From: an uncultured Muribaculaceae bacterium
GTDB taxonomy: Bacteria; Bacteroidota; Bacteroidia; Bacteroidales; Muribaculaceae
Length of the DNA stretch: 64,000 nt
Assembly (NCBI GenBank): GCA_910586565.1
Contig: CAJUIT010000005.1
Span: 62,001-126,000 of the forward strand
Reading direction: 5' to 3'
Made by a program: the position numbers and the translations under genes. Within the stretch, counting starts at the first letter, position 1, and each line of letters opens with the position of its first letter. A model generated the notes under the pieces. It searched no databases. It saw only the letters and a program-made list of their open reading frames with translations, and was not told where the DNA came from. Below are positions 24,818 to 32,765 of this stretch, in pieces.

Positions 24818-27319
24818 TCAATGCTTTTTCAGCGGGAAACGCATGCGTTTGCCAATTTTCACCGGCTCGGAAAGACGGATATCGCGCGACGAGGCTCCGG
24901 CCGAAATCACAAATTCGCCCGGCTCAATCACCCACTCGCTGCGCGAGGGGTTGAAGAAGCGGAAACTTCGGGGGGTGAGACGCATGGTAACAGTGGCTGT
25001 GGCACCCGGTGCAAGATTCACCTTTTCAAATCCCTTTAGCTCACGCACGGGACGTGGAAGCGACGATTGGGTGTCGCCCACATAAAGCTGCACCACCTCG
25101 GCACCCTCGCGCCCCGAGTTGTTGGTGACATCGACACTCACAGTGAAGGTTGCGGGCTCACCGTCGACGGGAGTGACCTTGAGGTTGGAATAGGTGAAAT
25201 CGCTATAGGACAATCCATGTCCGAAGGGGAACAACGGCTCGGTGCCGTTGCGGTCGAAACCTCGGTAGCCCATGAAAATCCCCTCGTCGTAGCGCACGTT
25301 GCGGTTGGCACGGTCGTTGTCATAGCAACCGGCAACGGGGGAATCCTCCCACTTGCGTTCCATTGTGAAGGGGAGCTTGCCTGAGGGATTCACCTCACCG
25401 CTGATTACCGATGCCAATGCCGTTCCCCCCTCCTGGCCGGGATAGCTCAGCCACAACAGGGCAGGCACGCGGTCAATCCACTGCTCAGTGGCCATTCCGC
25501 CGCCACCCCGCAGAGTCACCACCATGTTGGGATTCACTTCGGCAAGCGCGGCAATGAGCTCGGCCTGCCCGAACGGGAGTTCGAAGGTGCGGTCGGTTCC
25601 CTCATATTCCATAAAACTGTCGAAACCGCCGGCAAATATCACCACATCGGCCCGGCGCGCCTGCCGCAACGCCTCGCTGAAACCGTTGGTCAATGATGAG
25701 GCGTAGTCCCACCCGAAGCGCATCTCGCGCGGGTTAGCCCTGTTGTCGCGATACTCCACGGTCACCTCCATCGGCACACCTTTTTTGCCGGGAACCGTCG
25801 CGTGGCCGTTGGAGATGCTCTGCGCCGTCAACCGGTCGGCCACCGTTGCGCCGTCAACACTTATGCGCCATCCACCCTGAGCCTGCACAAAGAGGTTCAC
25901 ATCATCGTCGCGGTCGGGGGTTATGGTGGTTTTCCACACCTGCGGCGCGGCATTCATCCAAGTGGTATCGGCAAGGTCGATGGGGTCGAAATAAACAGTG
26001 TTCTCTTTGAAATTCACCACACCGGTGCGGTCGAAAAGCGATTGCAGATAGTGGTTTGACACCCCTTCGGCGTAGGTAACCTCGGCATCGGGAAACTCGG
26101 CAACAATCCCTGCGAGGTCGCTTACCAGATGCCAGGGCACCACTTTCGAGCTGCCACCACCGCCAAACACACCATGTTCGGGGCCTGTGGGAGCAGCATT
26201 CGGGCCAATCACGGCTATGCGGCGCACATTTTTCGACAGCGGAAGCAACCCTCCCTCGTTTTTCAGCATTACAATCCCCTCCGCGGCAGCCCGACGAGCT
26301 ATTTTGTCGCGCGACGAGCTGTAAAGCGACAGGGTGGTGTCGGCAGCGGCCTTGCGGTCGAAAATTCCAAGTTCAAACAGCGGGCGATAGATGTTGGCAA
26401 CCATCGCGTCGATTGCCTCCTCCTTTACGGCACCACTCTCAATGAGCGGTTTAACTTTGTCGGCGACGAGAAAATCAACGGTGCCGAGCTCCATGTCGAG
26501 CCCTCCGTCGATCGACTCGCGGCAAGCGTGAGTGGCTCCCCAGTCAGACATCACCGTGCCGCGGAAGCCCCACTCGTCACGCAGCACATCGCGCAGCAAC
26601 CACGGGTTCTGCGCACAATAGGTGCCGTTGAGCGGATTGTAGCCGGTCATCACGGCGAGCGCCCCGCCACGTGTCACCACATCCTCGAAAGGATAGAAAT
26701 AGAGCTCGCGAAGGGTACGCTCGTCAACCTCAGAGTTCACAAGATAGCGGTCGAATTCCTGATCGTTCCCGGCAAAGTGTTTCACCACAGCAAGCACGCC
26801 CCCCTGCTGCACAGCCTGCGTGAAAGGCACAGCGATTTCGGCCGTGAGATAAGGGTCCTCGCCGAAATATTCAAAGTTTCGCGAATCCTTTGCCGAGCGG
26901 GAGAGGTTTACACCCGGACCATAGAGCACATCAAGGCCGCGCACACGCCACTCATCGGCGTAGGCCTTACCCACCTCGCGGGCGAGGTCGCGGTTCCATG
27001 AGGCAGCAAGCGCAATGCTTGCGGGAAATGCTGTGGCACGTCCACGCAGCCCCCAGGAAGCGACCCCTAACGGGCCGTCGGCAGTCTGGAAATCGGGCAC
27101 CCCGAGACGCGGGCACCCGTGATAGTTGAACCCGCTGGTGAGGGTGTTGATTTTCTCGTCGAGAGTCATGCGCCCTACGAGGTCGGCTGTGCGCTCTTCG
27201 GCACTCAGCGCGCGATTTTCAAACGGATAGATTTCATTGGCTGACAACGCGGCTCCCCCTGCCGCGGCCTGCATTGCAAGCAGTGCTAATGCGCCCTTAA
27301 GGCGCGATGTGATATTCAT
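24818..27319 (-). CDS. Beta-glucosidase-type glycoside hydrolase (GH3)
   Basis: An 833-residue exported enzyme from the ATG at 27319. The signal peptide is MNITSRLKGALALLAMQAAA with cleavage near ALSA. The GH3 N domain has the nucleophile in GTVMSDWGATH (Asp near residue 259). The C domain follows, interrupted by a PA14-like insert (VQAQGGWRISVDGATVADRL), and a fibronectin-III-like domain closes the protein. It hydrolyses beta-linked glucose or related sugars; exact specificity is not readable. A longer frame to 27385 is excluded by the -7 element and terminator in between. Confidence 0.92.
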   Translation of the reverse strand: MNITSRLKGALALLAMQAAAGGAALSANEIYPFENRALSAEERTADLVGRMTLDEKINTLTSGFNYHGCPRLGVPDFQTADGPLGVASWGLRGRATAFPASIALAASWNRDLAREVGKAYADEWRVRGLDVLYGPGVNLSRSAKDSRNFEYFGEDPYLTAEIAVPFTQAVQQGGVLAVVKHFAGNDQEFDRYLVNSEVDERTLRELYFYPFEDVVTRGGALAVMTGYNPLNGTYCAQNPWLLRDVLRDEWGFRGTVMSDWGATHACRESIDGGLDMELGTVDFLVADKVKPLIESGAVKEEAIDAMVANIYRPLFELGIFDRKAAADTTLSLYSSSRDKIARRAAAEGIVMLKNEGGLLPLSKNVRRIAVIGPNAAPTGPEHGVFGGGGSSKVVPWHLVSDLAGIVAEFPDAEVTYAEGVSNHYLQSLFDRTGVVNFKENTVYFDPIDLADTTWMNAAPQVWKTTITPDRDDDVNLFVQAQGGWRISVDGATVADRLTAQSISNGHATVPGKKGVPMEVTVEYRDNRANPREMRFGWDYASSLTNGFSEALRQARRADVVIFAGGFDSFMEYEGTDRTFELPFGQAELIAALAEVNPNMVVTLRGGGGMATEQWIDRVPALLWLSYPGQEGGTALASVISGEVNPSGKLPFTMERKWEDSPVAGCYDNDRANRNVRYDEGIFMGYRGFDRNGTEPLFPFGHGLSYSDFTYSNLKVTPVDGEPATFTVSVDVTNNSGREGAEVVQLYVGDTQSSLPRPVRELKGFEKVNLAPGATATVTMRLTPRSFRFFNPSRSEWVIEPGEFVISAGASSRDIRLSEPVKIGKRMRFPLKKH

Positions 27320-27348
27320 GGTTATGAGCGGATGGTTTTGTAGCTCTA

Positions 27349-27356
27349 CAAAATTA
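27349..27356 (-). promoter_or_regulatory. -7 element of the GH3-GH20 operon
   Basis: TAATTTTG on the minus strand, 30 bases before the GH3 ATG and directly after the sdaA-bcp terminator hairpin. Confidence 0.55.
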
Positions 27357-27360
27357 AGAA

Positions 27361-27395
27361 AAGGGCACAAACAGCGATGTCGCATTTGTGCCCTT
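27361..27395 (-). terminator. Terminator of sdaA-bcp
   Basis: AAGGGCACAAA pairs with TTTGTGCCCTT; on the minus strand it is followed by TTCTTAATTTTG. It abuts the GH3 promoter. Confidence 0.8.
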
Positions 27396-27453
27396 TTTTA
27401 TCGTGATTATTTCGCCGGCAGGATTGCCGACATGAAGAGTTGCCCTGACAACG

Positions 27454-27909
27454 TTATGCGTCGATTAGCGACAGCAGCTGCGCCCCGGCATTTTTGGTGT
27501 CAACTTTGGTGATGATGTGAGTGATGCGGTGGTCGGCATCGGTGACGAATGTTGTGCGCACGGTGCCCATATATTCGCGGCCGGCCATCTTCTTTTTCTG
27601 CCACACGCCGAAAGCCTGATTCACCTCGGTTGATTCATCGCTAAGAAGGATGAATTTCAAGCCGTGCTTGGCGGCGAATTTCAGATGGCTCGCGGGGGAA
27701 TCTTTGCTGATGCCGATAACCACATAGCCCTTGCCGGCGAGTTTGTCGAGGTCGCTCTGGATAGAGCATGCCTCGGCGGTGCAACCGGGGGTGTTATCCT
27801 TTGGATAGAAATAAATGATTAGCGGTTTGCCTGCGAAATCATCGCTTTTCACAACTTTTCCCTCGGCATCGGTGCCGAGTATCTGAGGTATTTTTTCTCC
27901 TGTTTCCAT
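27454..27909 (-). CDS. bcp: Thiol peroxidase, BCP-type peroxiredoxin
   Basis: A 151-residue cytosolic peroxiredoxin that reduces hydrogen and organic peroxides at the expense of thioredoxin. The active-site block YPKDNTPGCTAEACSIQSD contains the peroxidatic Cys (PGCT) and, five residues on, the second Cys of BCP proteins. The C-terminal VRTTFVTDADHRITHI strand is typical. It follows the serine ammonia-lyase gene by 15 bases. That enzyme is oxygen-sensitive through its Fe-S cluster, so coexpression of a peroxide scavenger makes sense, although this is inference. Confidence 0.92.
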   Translation of the reverse strand: METGEKIPQILGTDAEGKVVKSDDFAGKPLIIYFYPKDNTPGCTAEACSIQSDLDKLAGKGYVVIGISKDSPASHLKFAAKHGLKFILLSDESTEVNQAFGVWQKKKMAGREYMGTVRTTFVTDADHRITHIITKVDTKNAGAQLLSLIDA

Positions 27910-27924
27910 AATTCAGCGGGTTGA

Positions 27925-29121
27925 TTATTTAATAACGGCGAGGCCACCCTGAGCCGTTTCCTTATATAACGACGGAAGGTCGTGGCCGGTTTGTTTCATC
28001 ACCTCCACGATGCGGTCGAAGTCAACGCTGTGCTGCCCGTCGGAAAACGCGGCATAGAGGTTGGCATCAAGGGCTCGGGCAGCCGCATAGGCGTTGCGCT
28101 CGATGCAGGGAATCTGCACCAGGCCGCACACAGGGTCGCACGTGAGCCCCAGGTGATGCTCAAGCCCCATCTCGGCAGAGTATTCAATCTGCGCCGGAGT
28201 GCCTCCGAACAGTTGTGACGCGGCGGCGGCAGCCATTGCGCACGCTACCCCCACCTCACCCTGACAGCCAACTTCGGCACCGCTCACCGAGGCGTTGTAT
28301 TTCACCACGTTGCCAAAGAGGCCTGCTGTGGCGAGCGCCCTGAGAATGCGTTTTTCGGAGAATCCTTTGGAGGTGTGAAGATGATAGAGCACAGCGGGCA
28401 CGATGCCGCACGAGCCGCATGTGGGGGCGGTGACGATGCGCCCGCCCGAGGCATTCTCTTCGGAAACGGCAAGTGCGTAGGCATAGACCAATCCTCGGCT
28501 TTTGAGCGAGCTGCTGTAGCCGGCGGCATGCACATGGTAGCTCACCGCCTTGCGGCGCACGCCGAGTCCGCCGGGCAACACCCCTTCGGCTTCAATGCCA
28601 CGCTGCACAGCCTCTTTCATCACCTGCCACACTTGCGCGAGATAATCCCATATCTCGGGCCCCTCGGTGAGCTCCACATATTCCCAGTAGCTGTGGCCGG
28701 TTTCCTCACACCACGCCAGAATATCCTTTATTTTGGTCATGGAGTAGATTGATTTGCCGGCGCGCCGCTCCTGCCCCTCCTCAAGGATGTCGCCGCCACC
28801 GATGGAAAACACAGTCCATGAATCCAACTCGTTGCCGTCTTTATCGAGTCCACGAAATTTCATGCCATTGGTGTGAAACGGCAACACCACCTCAGGCTTC
28901 CACACGATGGTTGCCGGAGCATGGGGGGTGAGCACATCGAGGATGGCCTTGTCGGTGAGGTGACCTTTGCCGGTTGCCGCAAGGGCACCATAGAGCGTGA
29001 CCTCGAAAGATGCTGCCTGCGGGCAACGCTCCAAGAAGCGCGAGGCTGCTTTTTTCGGGCCCATCGTGTGGGAACTCGACGGCCCCTCCCCTATTTTATA
29101 AAGATTTTTAATTGTCTCCAT
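27925..29121 (-). CDS. sdaA: L-serine ammonia-lyase
   Basis: A 398-residue single-chain [4Fe-4S] enzyme that converts L-serine to pyruvate and ammonia. The N-terminal motif GEGPSSSHTMGPKKAA marks the beta domain. The alpha domain has TAPTCGSCGIVPAVLYH, GCQGEVGVACAMAAAA and DPVCGLVQIPCIERNA, which supply the cluster cysteines. Length is close to the fused bacterial form. It is first in a two-gene operon with bcp. Confidence 0.95.
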   Translation of the reverse strand: METIKNLYKIGEGPSSSHTMGPKKAASRFLERCPQAASFEVTLYGALAATGKGHLTDKAILDVLTPHAPATIVWKPEVVLPFHTNGMKFRGLDKDGNELDSWTVFSIGGGDILEEGQERRAGKSIYSMTKIKDILAWCEETGHSYWEYVELTEGPEIWDYLAQVWQVMKEAVQRGIEAEGVLPGGLGVRRKAVSYHVHAAGYSSSLKSRGLVYAYALAVSEENASGGRIVTAPTCGSCGIVPAVLYHLHTSKGFSEKRILRALATAGLFGNVVKYNASVSGAEVGCQGEVGVACAMAAAAASQLFGGTPAQIEYSAEMGLEHHLGLTCDPVCGLVQIPCIERNAYAAARALDANLYAAFSDGQHSVDFDRIVEVMKQTGHDLPSLYKETAQGGLAVIK

Positions 29122-29230
29122 AATCAGTTTCTTAACTTTAGTAAGTCATTAAACCGATGTGTATGAACCATTGCGGCGCAGCACTCGCTTGGGGTGCTCC
29201 GCCGCTTGGTAGGGTTTATTTCATCAGTTG

Positions 29231-29312
29231 TGCGCAGGGGGGGACTCGAACCCCCACGACCGAAGTCACCAGATCCTAAGTCTGGCGCGGCTACCAATTA
29301 CGCCACTTGCGC
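29231..29312 (-). tRNA. tRNA-Leu (anticodon TAG)
   Basis: On the minus strand GCGCAAG opens the acceptor arm. The anticodon arm is CCAGA-CTTAGGA-TCTGG with TAG, a short class II variable arm (TGACTTCGGTCG) follows, and the T arm is GGGGG-TTCGAGT-CCCCC. One A-C mismatch lies in the acceptor stem. The discriminator is A and CCA is not encoded. Confidence 0.93.
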
Positions 29313-29391
29313 TTTAGTGCATTAACCGCGGAAAAGACCAAAGGCCAATGCCTGCAGGCAACACTGCCGTGTGATTGCCCGTTTGCATTGG

Positions 29392-29422
29392 CAAAGTTAC
29401 AACATTTTTATGAATCTCACAA
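29392..29422 (-). promoter_or_regulatory. Promoter of tRNA-Leu
   Basis: Minus-strand TTG (29422-29420), a 20-base spacer and TAACTTTG (29399-29392). Confidence 0.75.
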
Positions 29423-29463
29423 CCGGAGAATGCCCGGCAGCCATCACATCAACCCGGAGCTGA

Positions 29464-29817
29464 TTACAAGGCGCAGTTGCCCATCACTCCGCGCAGACGG
29501 TCGAGAATCGAAGGGCCAACCGACTTGATGTGCACATGCGCCGAGCCGTCCTCCTTCGAAAGGAACACAATTGAGGAATGGAGCACCAATGCCACAGCCT
29601 CGTCGAATTCGATGATGGCATGGATGTGGTTCACCGGAATTTTATGGAAGGGTGAACGGGGGTCGATGCTGTTGATAATCAAGTGGGAATCATCAATCTC
29701 AATGCCGGCTTCCTCGGGCAGTTTTTCAAAAAGCAGAGGGATGTTGAGCTCGTCGGGGGAGGCGGGACGCTTGCGATATTTCTTGTAAATCGCATCGATG
29801 ACTTTTTTGTGAATCAT
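29464..29817 (-). CDS. Conserved hypothetical protein of Bacteroidales
   Basis: A 117-residue protein from the ATG at 29817 (MIHKKVIDAIYKKYRKRP). The pattern SPDELNIPLLFEKL, LIINSIDPRSPFHKIPVNHI and HAIIEFDEAVALVLHSSIVF is one I associate with a small conserved cytosolic family of Bacteroidales; it has no known function. The frame is open upstream to 29895, but that stretch (HAYAKHSNHQ...) is not protein-like. It is monocistronic. The 336 bases up to 30153 hold nothing but the terminator of the next operon. Confidence 0.7.
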   Translation of the reverse strand: MIHKKVIDAIYKKYRKRPASPDELNIPLLFEKLPEEAGIEIDDSHLIINSIDPRSPFHKIPVNHIHAIIEFDEAVALVLHSSIVFLSKEDGSAHVHIKSVGPSILDRLRGVMGNCAL

Positions 29818-30090
29818 AACGTGATGAAGTGGTTTTATTTGGTGGTTACTGTGTTTGGCATAGGCATGCTGCGGGGGCTCGACGAGGTGTTGCAACTTGC
29901 GGGCGCGCGATAATCATGCTAAACATGGGGCGCGCGACATACCCCGATGGATGCGTCTCCGATGTTAAAACAACCCGCACCTGCAAATGGTTGAGTGGGT
30001 TGCACAATTATTCCATGCAAAGTTATAAAAAACGGGGGCATAATGGCCCATCTAAACCATTCTGACAGCACCCACCACGCTTATACGAAA

Positions 30091-30127
30091 AAGACGGTGT
30101 GTCAAAAAATTCATGGCACACCGTCTT
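30091..30127 (-). terminator. Terminator of the methylmalonyl-CoA decarboxylase operon
   Basis: AAGACGGTGTG...CACACCGTCTT stem, followed on the minus strand by TTTCG after a run of T. The core is shared with the hairpins at 21572 and 43458. Confidence 0.75.
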
Positions 30128-30153
30128 ATTTTGTTATTGTAGGGTTGACTGTA

Positions 30154-31314
30154 TCAAGCGAGGAAGCCGAGCAGCACACCGGCAGCTACAGCCGAGCCAA
30201 TCACACCGGCCACGTTGGGACCCATTGCATGCATGAGCAGGTAGTTGGAGGGATCATACTCCAGACCGAGGTTGTTGGAGATGCGCGACGACATGGGCAC
30301 AGCCGACACACCGGCGTTGCCGATGAGGGGGTTGATTTTCTTGTTCTGGGGAAGCAGAAGGTTGAACAGCTTCACGAAAATCACACCCGATGCCGAGGCG
30401 ATGACGAATGCCATGAACCCGAGCATGAAGATGAAGATGGTTTCCTTGGTGAGGAAGGTGGAGGCCTGGGTAGAGGCACCCACAGTCATGCCGAGCAGGA
30501 TGGTGACAATGTCGGTGAGGGCGTTGGAGGCAGTTTTTGCCAGACGGTTGGTGACACCGCACTCACGCAGCAGGTTGCCGAAGAAGAGCATGCCCAACAG
30601 AGGCAGACCCGACGGAACCACGAAGCATGTGAGGAGCATGCCCACGATGGGGAAAATGATTTTCTCGCTCTGTGCAACGGCACGTGCGGGCTTCATTTTG
30701 ATGACGCGTTCCTTCTTTGTGGTGAGCAGTCGCATGATGGGTGGCTGGATAACGGGCACCAATGCCATGTAGGAATAGGCCGACACGGCGATGGCTCCCA
30801 TTAGATTGGGCGCGAGCTTCGACGACAAGAAGATTGCCGTGGGGCCGTCGGCACCGCCGATGATGGCGATGGCACCGGCCTGGTCGGGCATGAAGCCGAG
30901 AGCGAGGGCCACCATGTAGGCACCAAAGATGCCGAACTGGGCTGCAGCGCCCACAAGCATCAGCTTGGGGTTGGCGATGAGGGCGGTGAAGTCGGTCATG
31001 GCACCGATGCCGAGGAAAATCAGCGGGGGGTACCAGCCGGCGCTCACGCCGTTGTAGAGGATGTTGAGCACCGAGCCCTCCTCATAGATGCCGATTTCCA
31101 AACCGGCCTCGGTGTTGAAGGGCACATTGCCGATGAGCATACCGAAACCGATGGGCACAAGCAGCATCGGCTCGAAATCTTTCTTGATTGCGAGCCAGAT
31201 GAAGAAAAGGCCCACGGCGAGCATCACCAGATGCTCCCACGTTGCATTATAGAAGCCTGTGAGATGCCAGAACTCTGCGAGATTCTGGCTCAGGAATGTT
31301 CCAAACTCATTCAT
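30154..31314 (-). CDS. Na+-translocating decarboxylase beta subunit
   Basis: A 386-residue integral membrane protein with about ten helices that couples decarboxylation of carboxybiotin to outward Na+ transport. Family blocks are visible: FLGIGAMTDFTALIANP, the central IIGGADGPTAIFLSSKLAP with the conserved Asp, and the C-terminal NYLLMHAMGPNVAGVIGSA. With the biotin, gamma-like and carboxyltransferase subunits it makes up methylmalonyl-CoA decarboxylase (or a close relative). It begins 12 bases after the biotin-carrier gene and is the last gene of the operon. Confidence 0.93.
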   Translation of the reverse strand: MNEFGTFLSQNLAEFWHLTGFYNATWEHLVMLAVGLFFIWLAIKKDFEPMLLVPIGFGMLIGNVPFNTEAGLEIGIYEEGSVLNILYNGVSAGWYPPLIFLGIGAMTDFTALIANPKLMLVGAAAQFGIFGAYMVALALGFMPDQAGAIAIIGGADGPTAIFLSSKLAPNLMGAIAVSAYSYMALVPVIQPPIMRLLTTKKERVIKMKPARAVAQSEKIIFPIVGMLLTCFVVPSGLPLLGMLFFGNLLRECGVTNRLAKTASNALTDIVTILLGMTVGASTQASTFLTKETIFIFMLGFMAFVIASASGVIFVKLFNLLLPQNKKINPLIGNAGVSAVPMSSRISNNLGLEYDPSNYLLMHAMGPNVAGVIGSAVAAGVLLGFLA

Positions 31315-31326
31315 CTCGGCAAGCTC

Positions 31327-31767
31327 TTAAGCGATGGTCACTAACACAGCGCCTTCGAGCACCGAATCACCTTTGGCAACATTCACGGCGGCAACCTTTC
31401 CGTCGACACCGGCCTTGATGGCGTTTTCCATCTTCATGGCCTCGAGTGTGATGACGGTGTCGGCAGCTTTCACCTCCTGACCAACTGTCACATTAATGTC
31501 GAGAACAACACCGGGGAGGGGTGCCTTCACGGGGGTGCCTCCGGCAGCAGCCTTGGCAGCGGGTTTGGCAATCACTTTCTCACCCGATGCGGTGCGGGGA
31601 GCAGCCGCGGGCTTGGGAGTGGCTACCTTGATGGTGGGAGCGGCTTTCTGCTCGAGTTCCACTTTGTAGGGGGTGCCGTTGACTTCGACTTCGGCAATGC
31701 CGTTGTCGATGTCGCCGATGCCTACTTTGTAAACATTGCCGTTGATTTTATACTTGTATTCTTTCAT
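31327..31767 (-). CDS. Biotin carrier subunit of the decarboxylase
   Basis: A 146-residue protein. The N-terminal part (YKINGNVYKVGI...VEVNGTPYKVELE) is the assembly domain, then an Ala/Pro/Lys-rich flexible linker (about 55-80), and a C-terminal biotinyl domain with LEAMKMENAIKAG, where the Lys in MKM carries biotin. It shuttles CO2 from the carboxyltransferase to the membrane beta subunit. It lies between the gamma-like and beta genes. Confidence 0.93.
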   Translation of the reverse strand: MKEYKYKINGNVYKVGIGDIDNGIAEVEVNGTPYKVELEQKAAPTIKVATPKPAAAPRTASGEKVIAKPAAKAAAGGTPVKAPLPGVVLDINVTVGQEVKAADTVITLEAMKMENAIKAGVDGKVAAVNVAKGDSVLEGAVLVTIA

Positions 31768-31805
31768 TGCTTGGATTTTTCAATGGTGATTTATGTTGTT
31801 AGTTA

Positions 31806-32729
31806 TCATCTGCGAGGCATCTGACGCAGAGTGTAGATGTGGGAGCTCCACGGCGAGTAGGGTTTGCGGGCTTTGCTGAAAGTGAGGATGGTGCTTTCGA
31901 GGTCGTGGGCGTTGAGGTGCTCGTTGAGTGCCATTGCGATGGCGGCGATAACCTCGCCCGAGTCGCCCTCGGGACGCTCCGACGGGTGCACATCCTCGTG
32001 GCTCATGCCGTGAGCCTCCATCTTCTTGCGCTGGGCGCGTGCGGCGCCGATGCGGTTGATGATGTAGAAGCACACACAGAGCAAAAGCAACGCAAGGAAT
32101 ACGATGCCCATTGCGGTTATTGTCATGCCGAATCCGTTTGCGTCGACACGCGCGAACATGTCGACTTTTTTGTTGGTGTCTTTGATTACGTTATTGCTCG
32201 AGGGGGTGACGATGCTTCCCATCTCTCCTGAACGCACCTCCCAGTCGGCTGCGGTTGCGCCTTCGCCGTCGACTTTACGGGCGAAAGTGGCATCGGCAGG
32301 GAGCGGGGGCACTGTGATGGAGTCGATGAGGGTGCGCCCGTCGGCATCGTACACACCAATCCAGTTAGACCGCGCGGGGTCGAGGGTGAAATTGGTGTGG
32401 AATGTGCCGCGCGAGGGCTTACCGTCGGCCCAGAACACAATGTGCTGGCGCTTGGGGATGCGTGTGTTCACATCCCCCAGCGGCACGGGGTAAAGGGTGG
32501 GATTCGAGGGGTCGTTGGTGATGAACACGCTCGAAATCTCAAGAGGTGCGAAGTTGGAGTTGAAGAGCTCAATCCAAGCCCCGCGCTGGCCGTAGTCGTC
32601 GACGAAGTTGCTTTCGTTCACAACCATCACCTCGTTGATGCGCAATGCCTTGCGGGCCTGCGCCGAAGCGAGTGTGCAGCAACCGGCAACGACTGCCAGC
32701 AACAGAATCAGTTTCTTTTTCATAATCAT
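31806..32729 (-). CDS. Lamin-tail domain fused to OadG-like gamma subunit
   Basis: A 307-residue exported membrane protein. A signal peptide (LILLLAVVAGCCTLASA) precedes a lamin-tail-like domain of about residues 27-170 (LRINEVMVVNESNFVDDYGQ, WIELFNSNFAPLEIS). A single transmembrane segment follows near 205-225 (ITAMGIVFLALLLLCVCFYI), then a short cytoplasmic tail with HEDVHPSERPEGDSGEVIAAIAMAL. The transmembrane and tail part corresponds to the small OadG-type subunit, which stabilises the complex. The extracytoplasmic lamin-tail part is an addition seen in Bacteroidetes, with unknown role. Start may be at 32729 or the Met two codons later. Confidence 0.8.
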   Translation of the reverse strand: MIMKKKLILLLAVVAGCCTLASAQARKALRINEVMVVNESNFVDDYGQRGAWIELFNSNFAPLEISSVFITNDPSNPTLYPVPLGDVNTRIPKRQHIVFWADGKPSRGTFHTNFTLDPARSNWIGVYDADGRTLIDSITVPPLPADATFARKVDGEGATAADWEVRSGEMGSIVTPSSNNVIKDTNKKVDMFARVDANGFGMTITAMGIVFLALLLLCVCFYIINRIGAARAQRKKMEAHGMSHEDVHPSERPEGDSGEVIAAIAMALNEHLNAHDLESTILTFSKARKPYSPWSSHIYTLRQMPRR

Positions 32730-32765
32730 CTACATTCCTTTGTGGTGAGTGGATTGGGATGTTCC

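Noticed and set aside
26129..27001. 290-codon plus-strand frame
   Set aside because: Antisense to the GH3 gene, whose catalytic motifs are intact.
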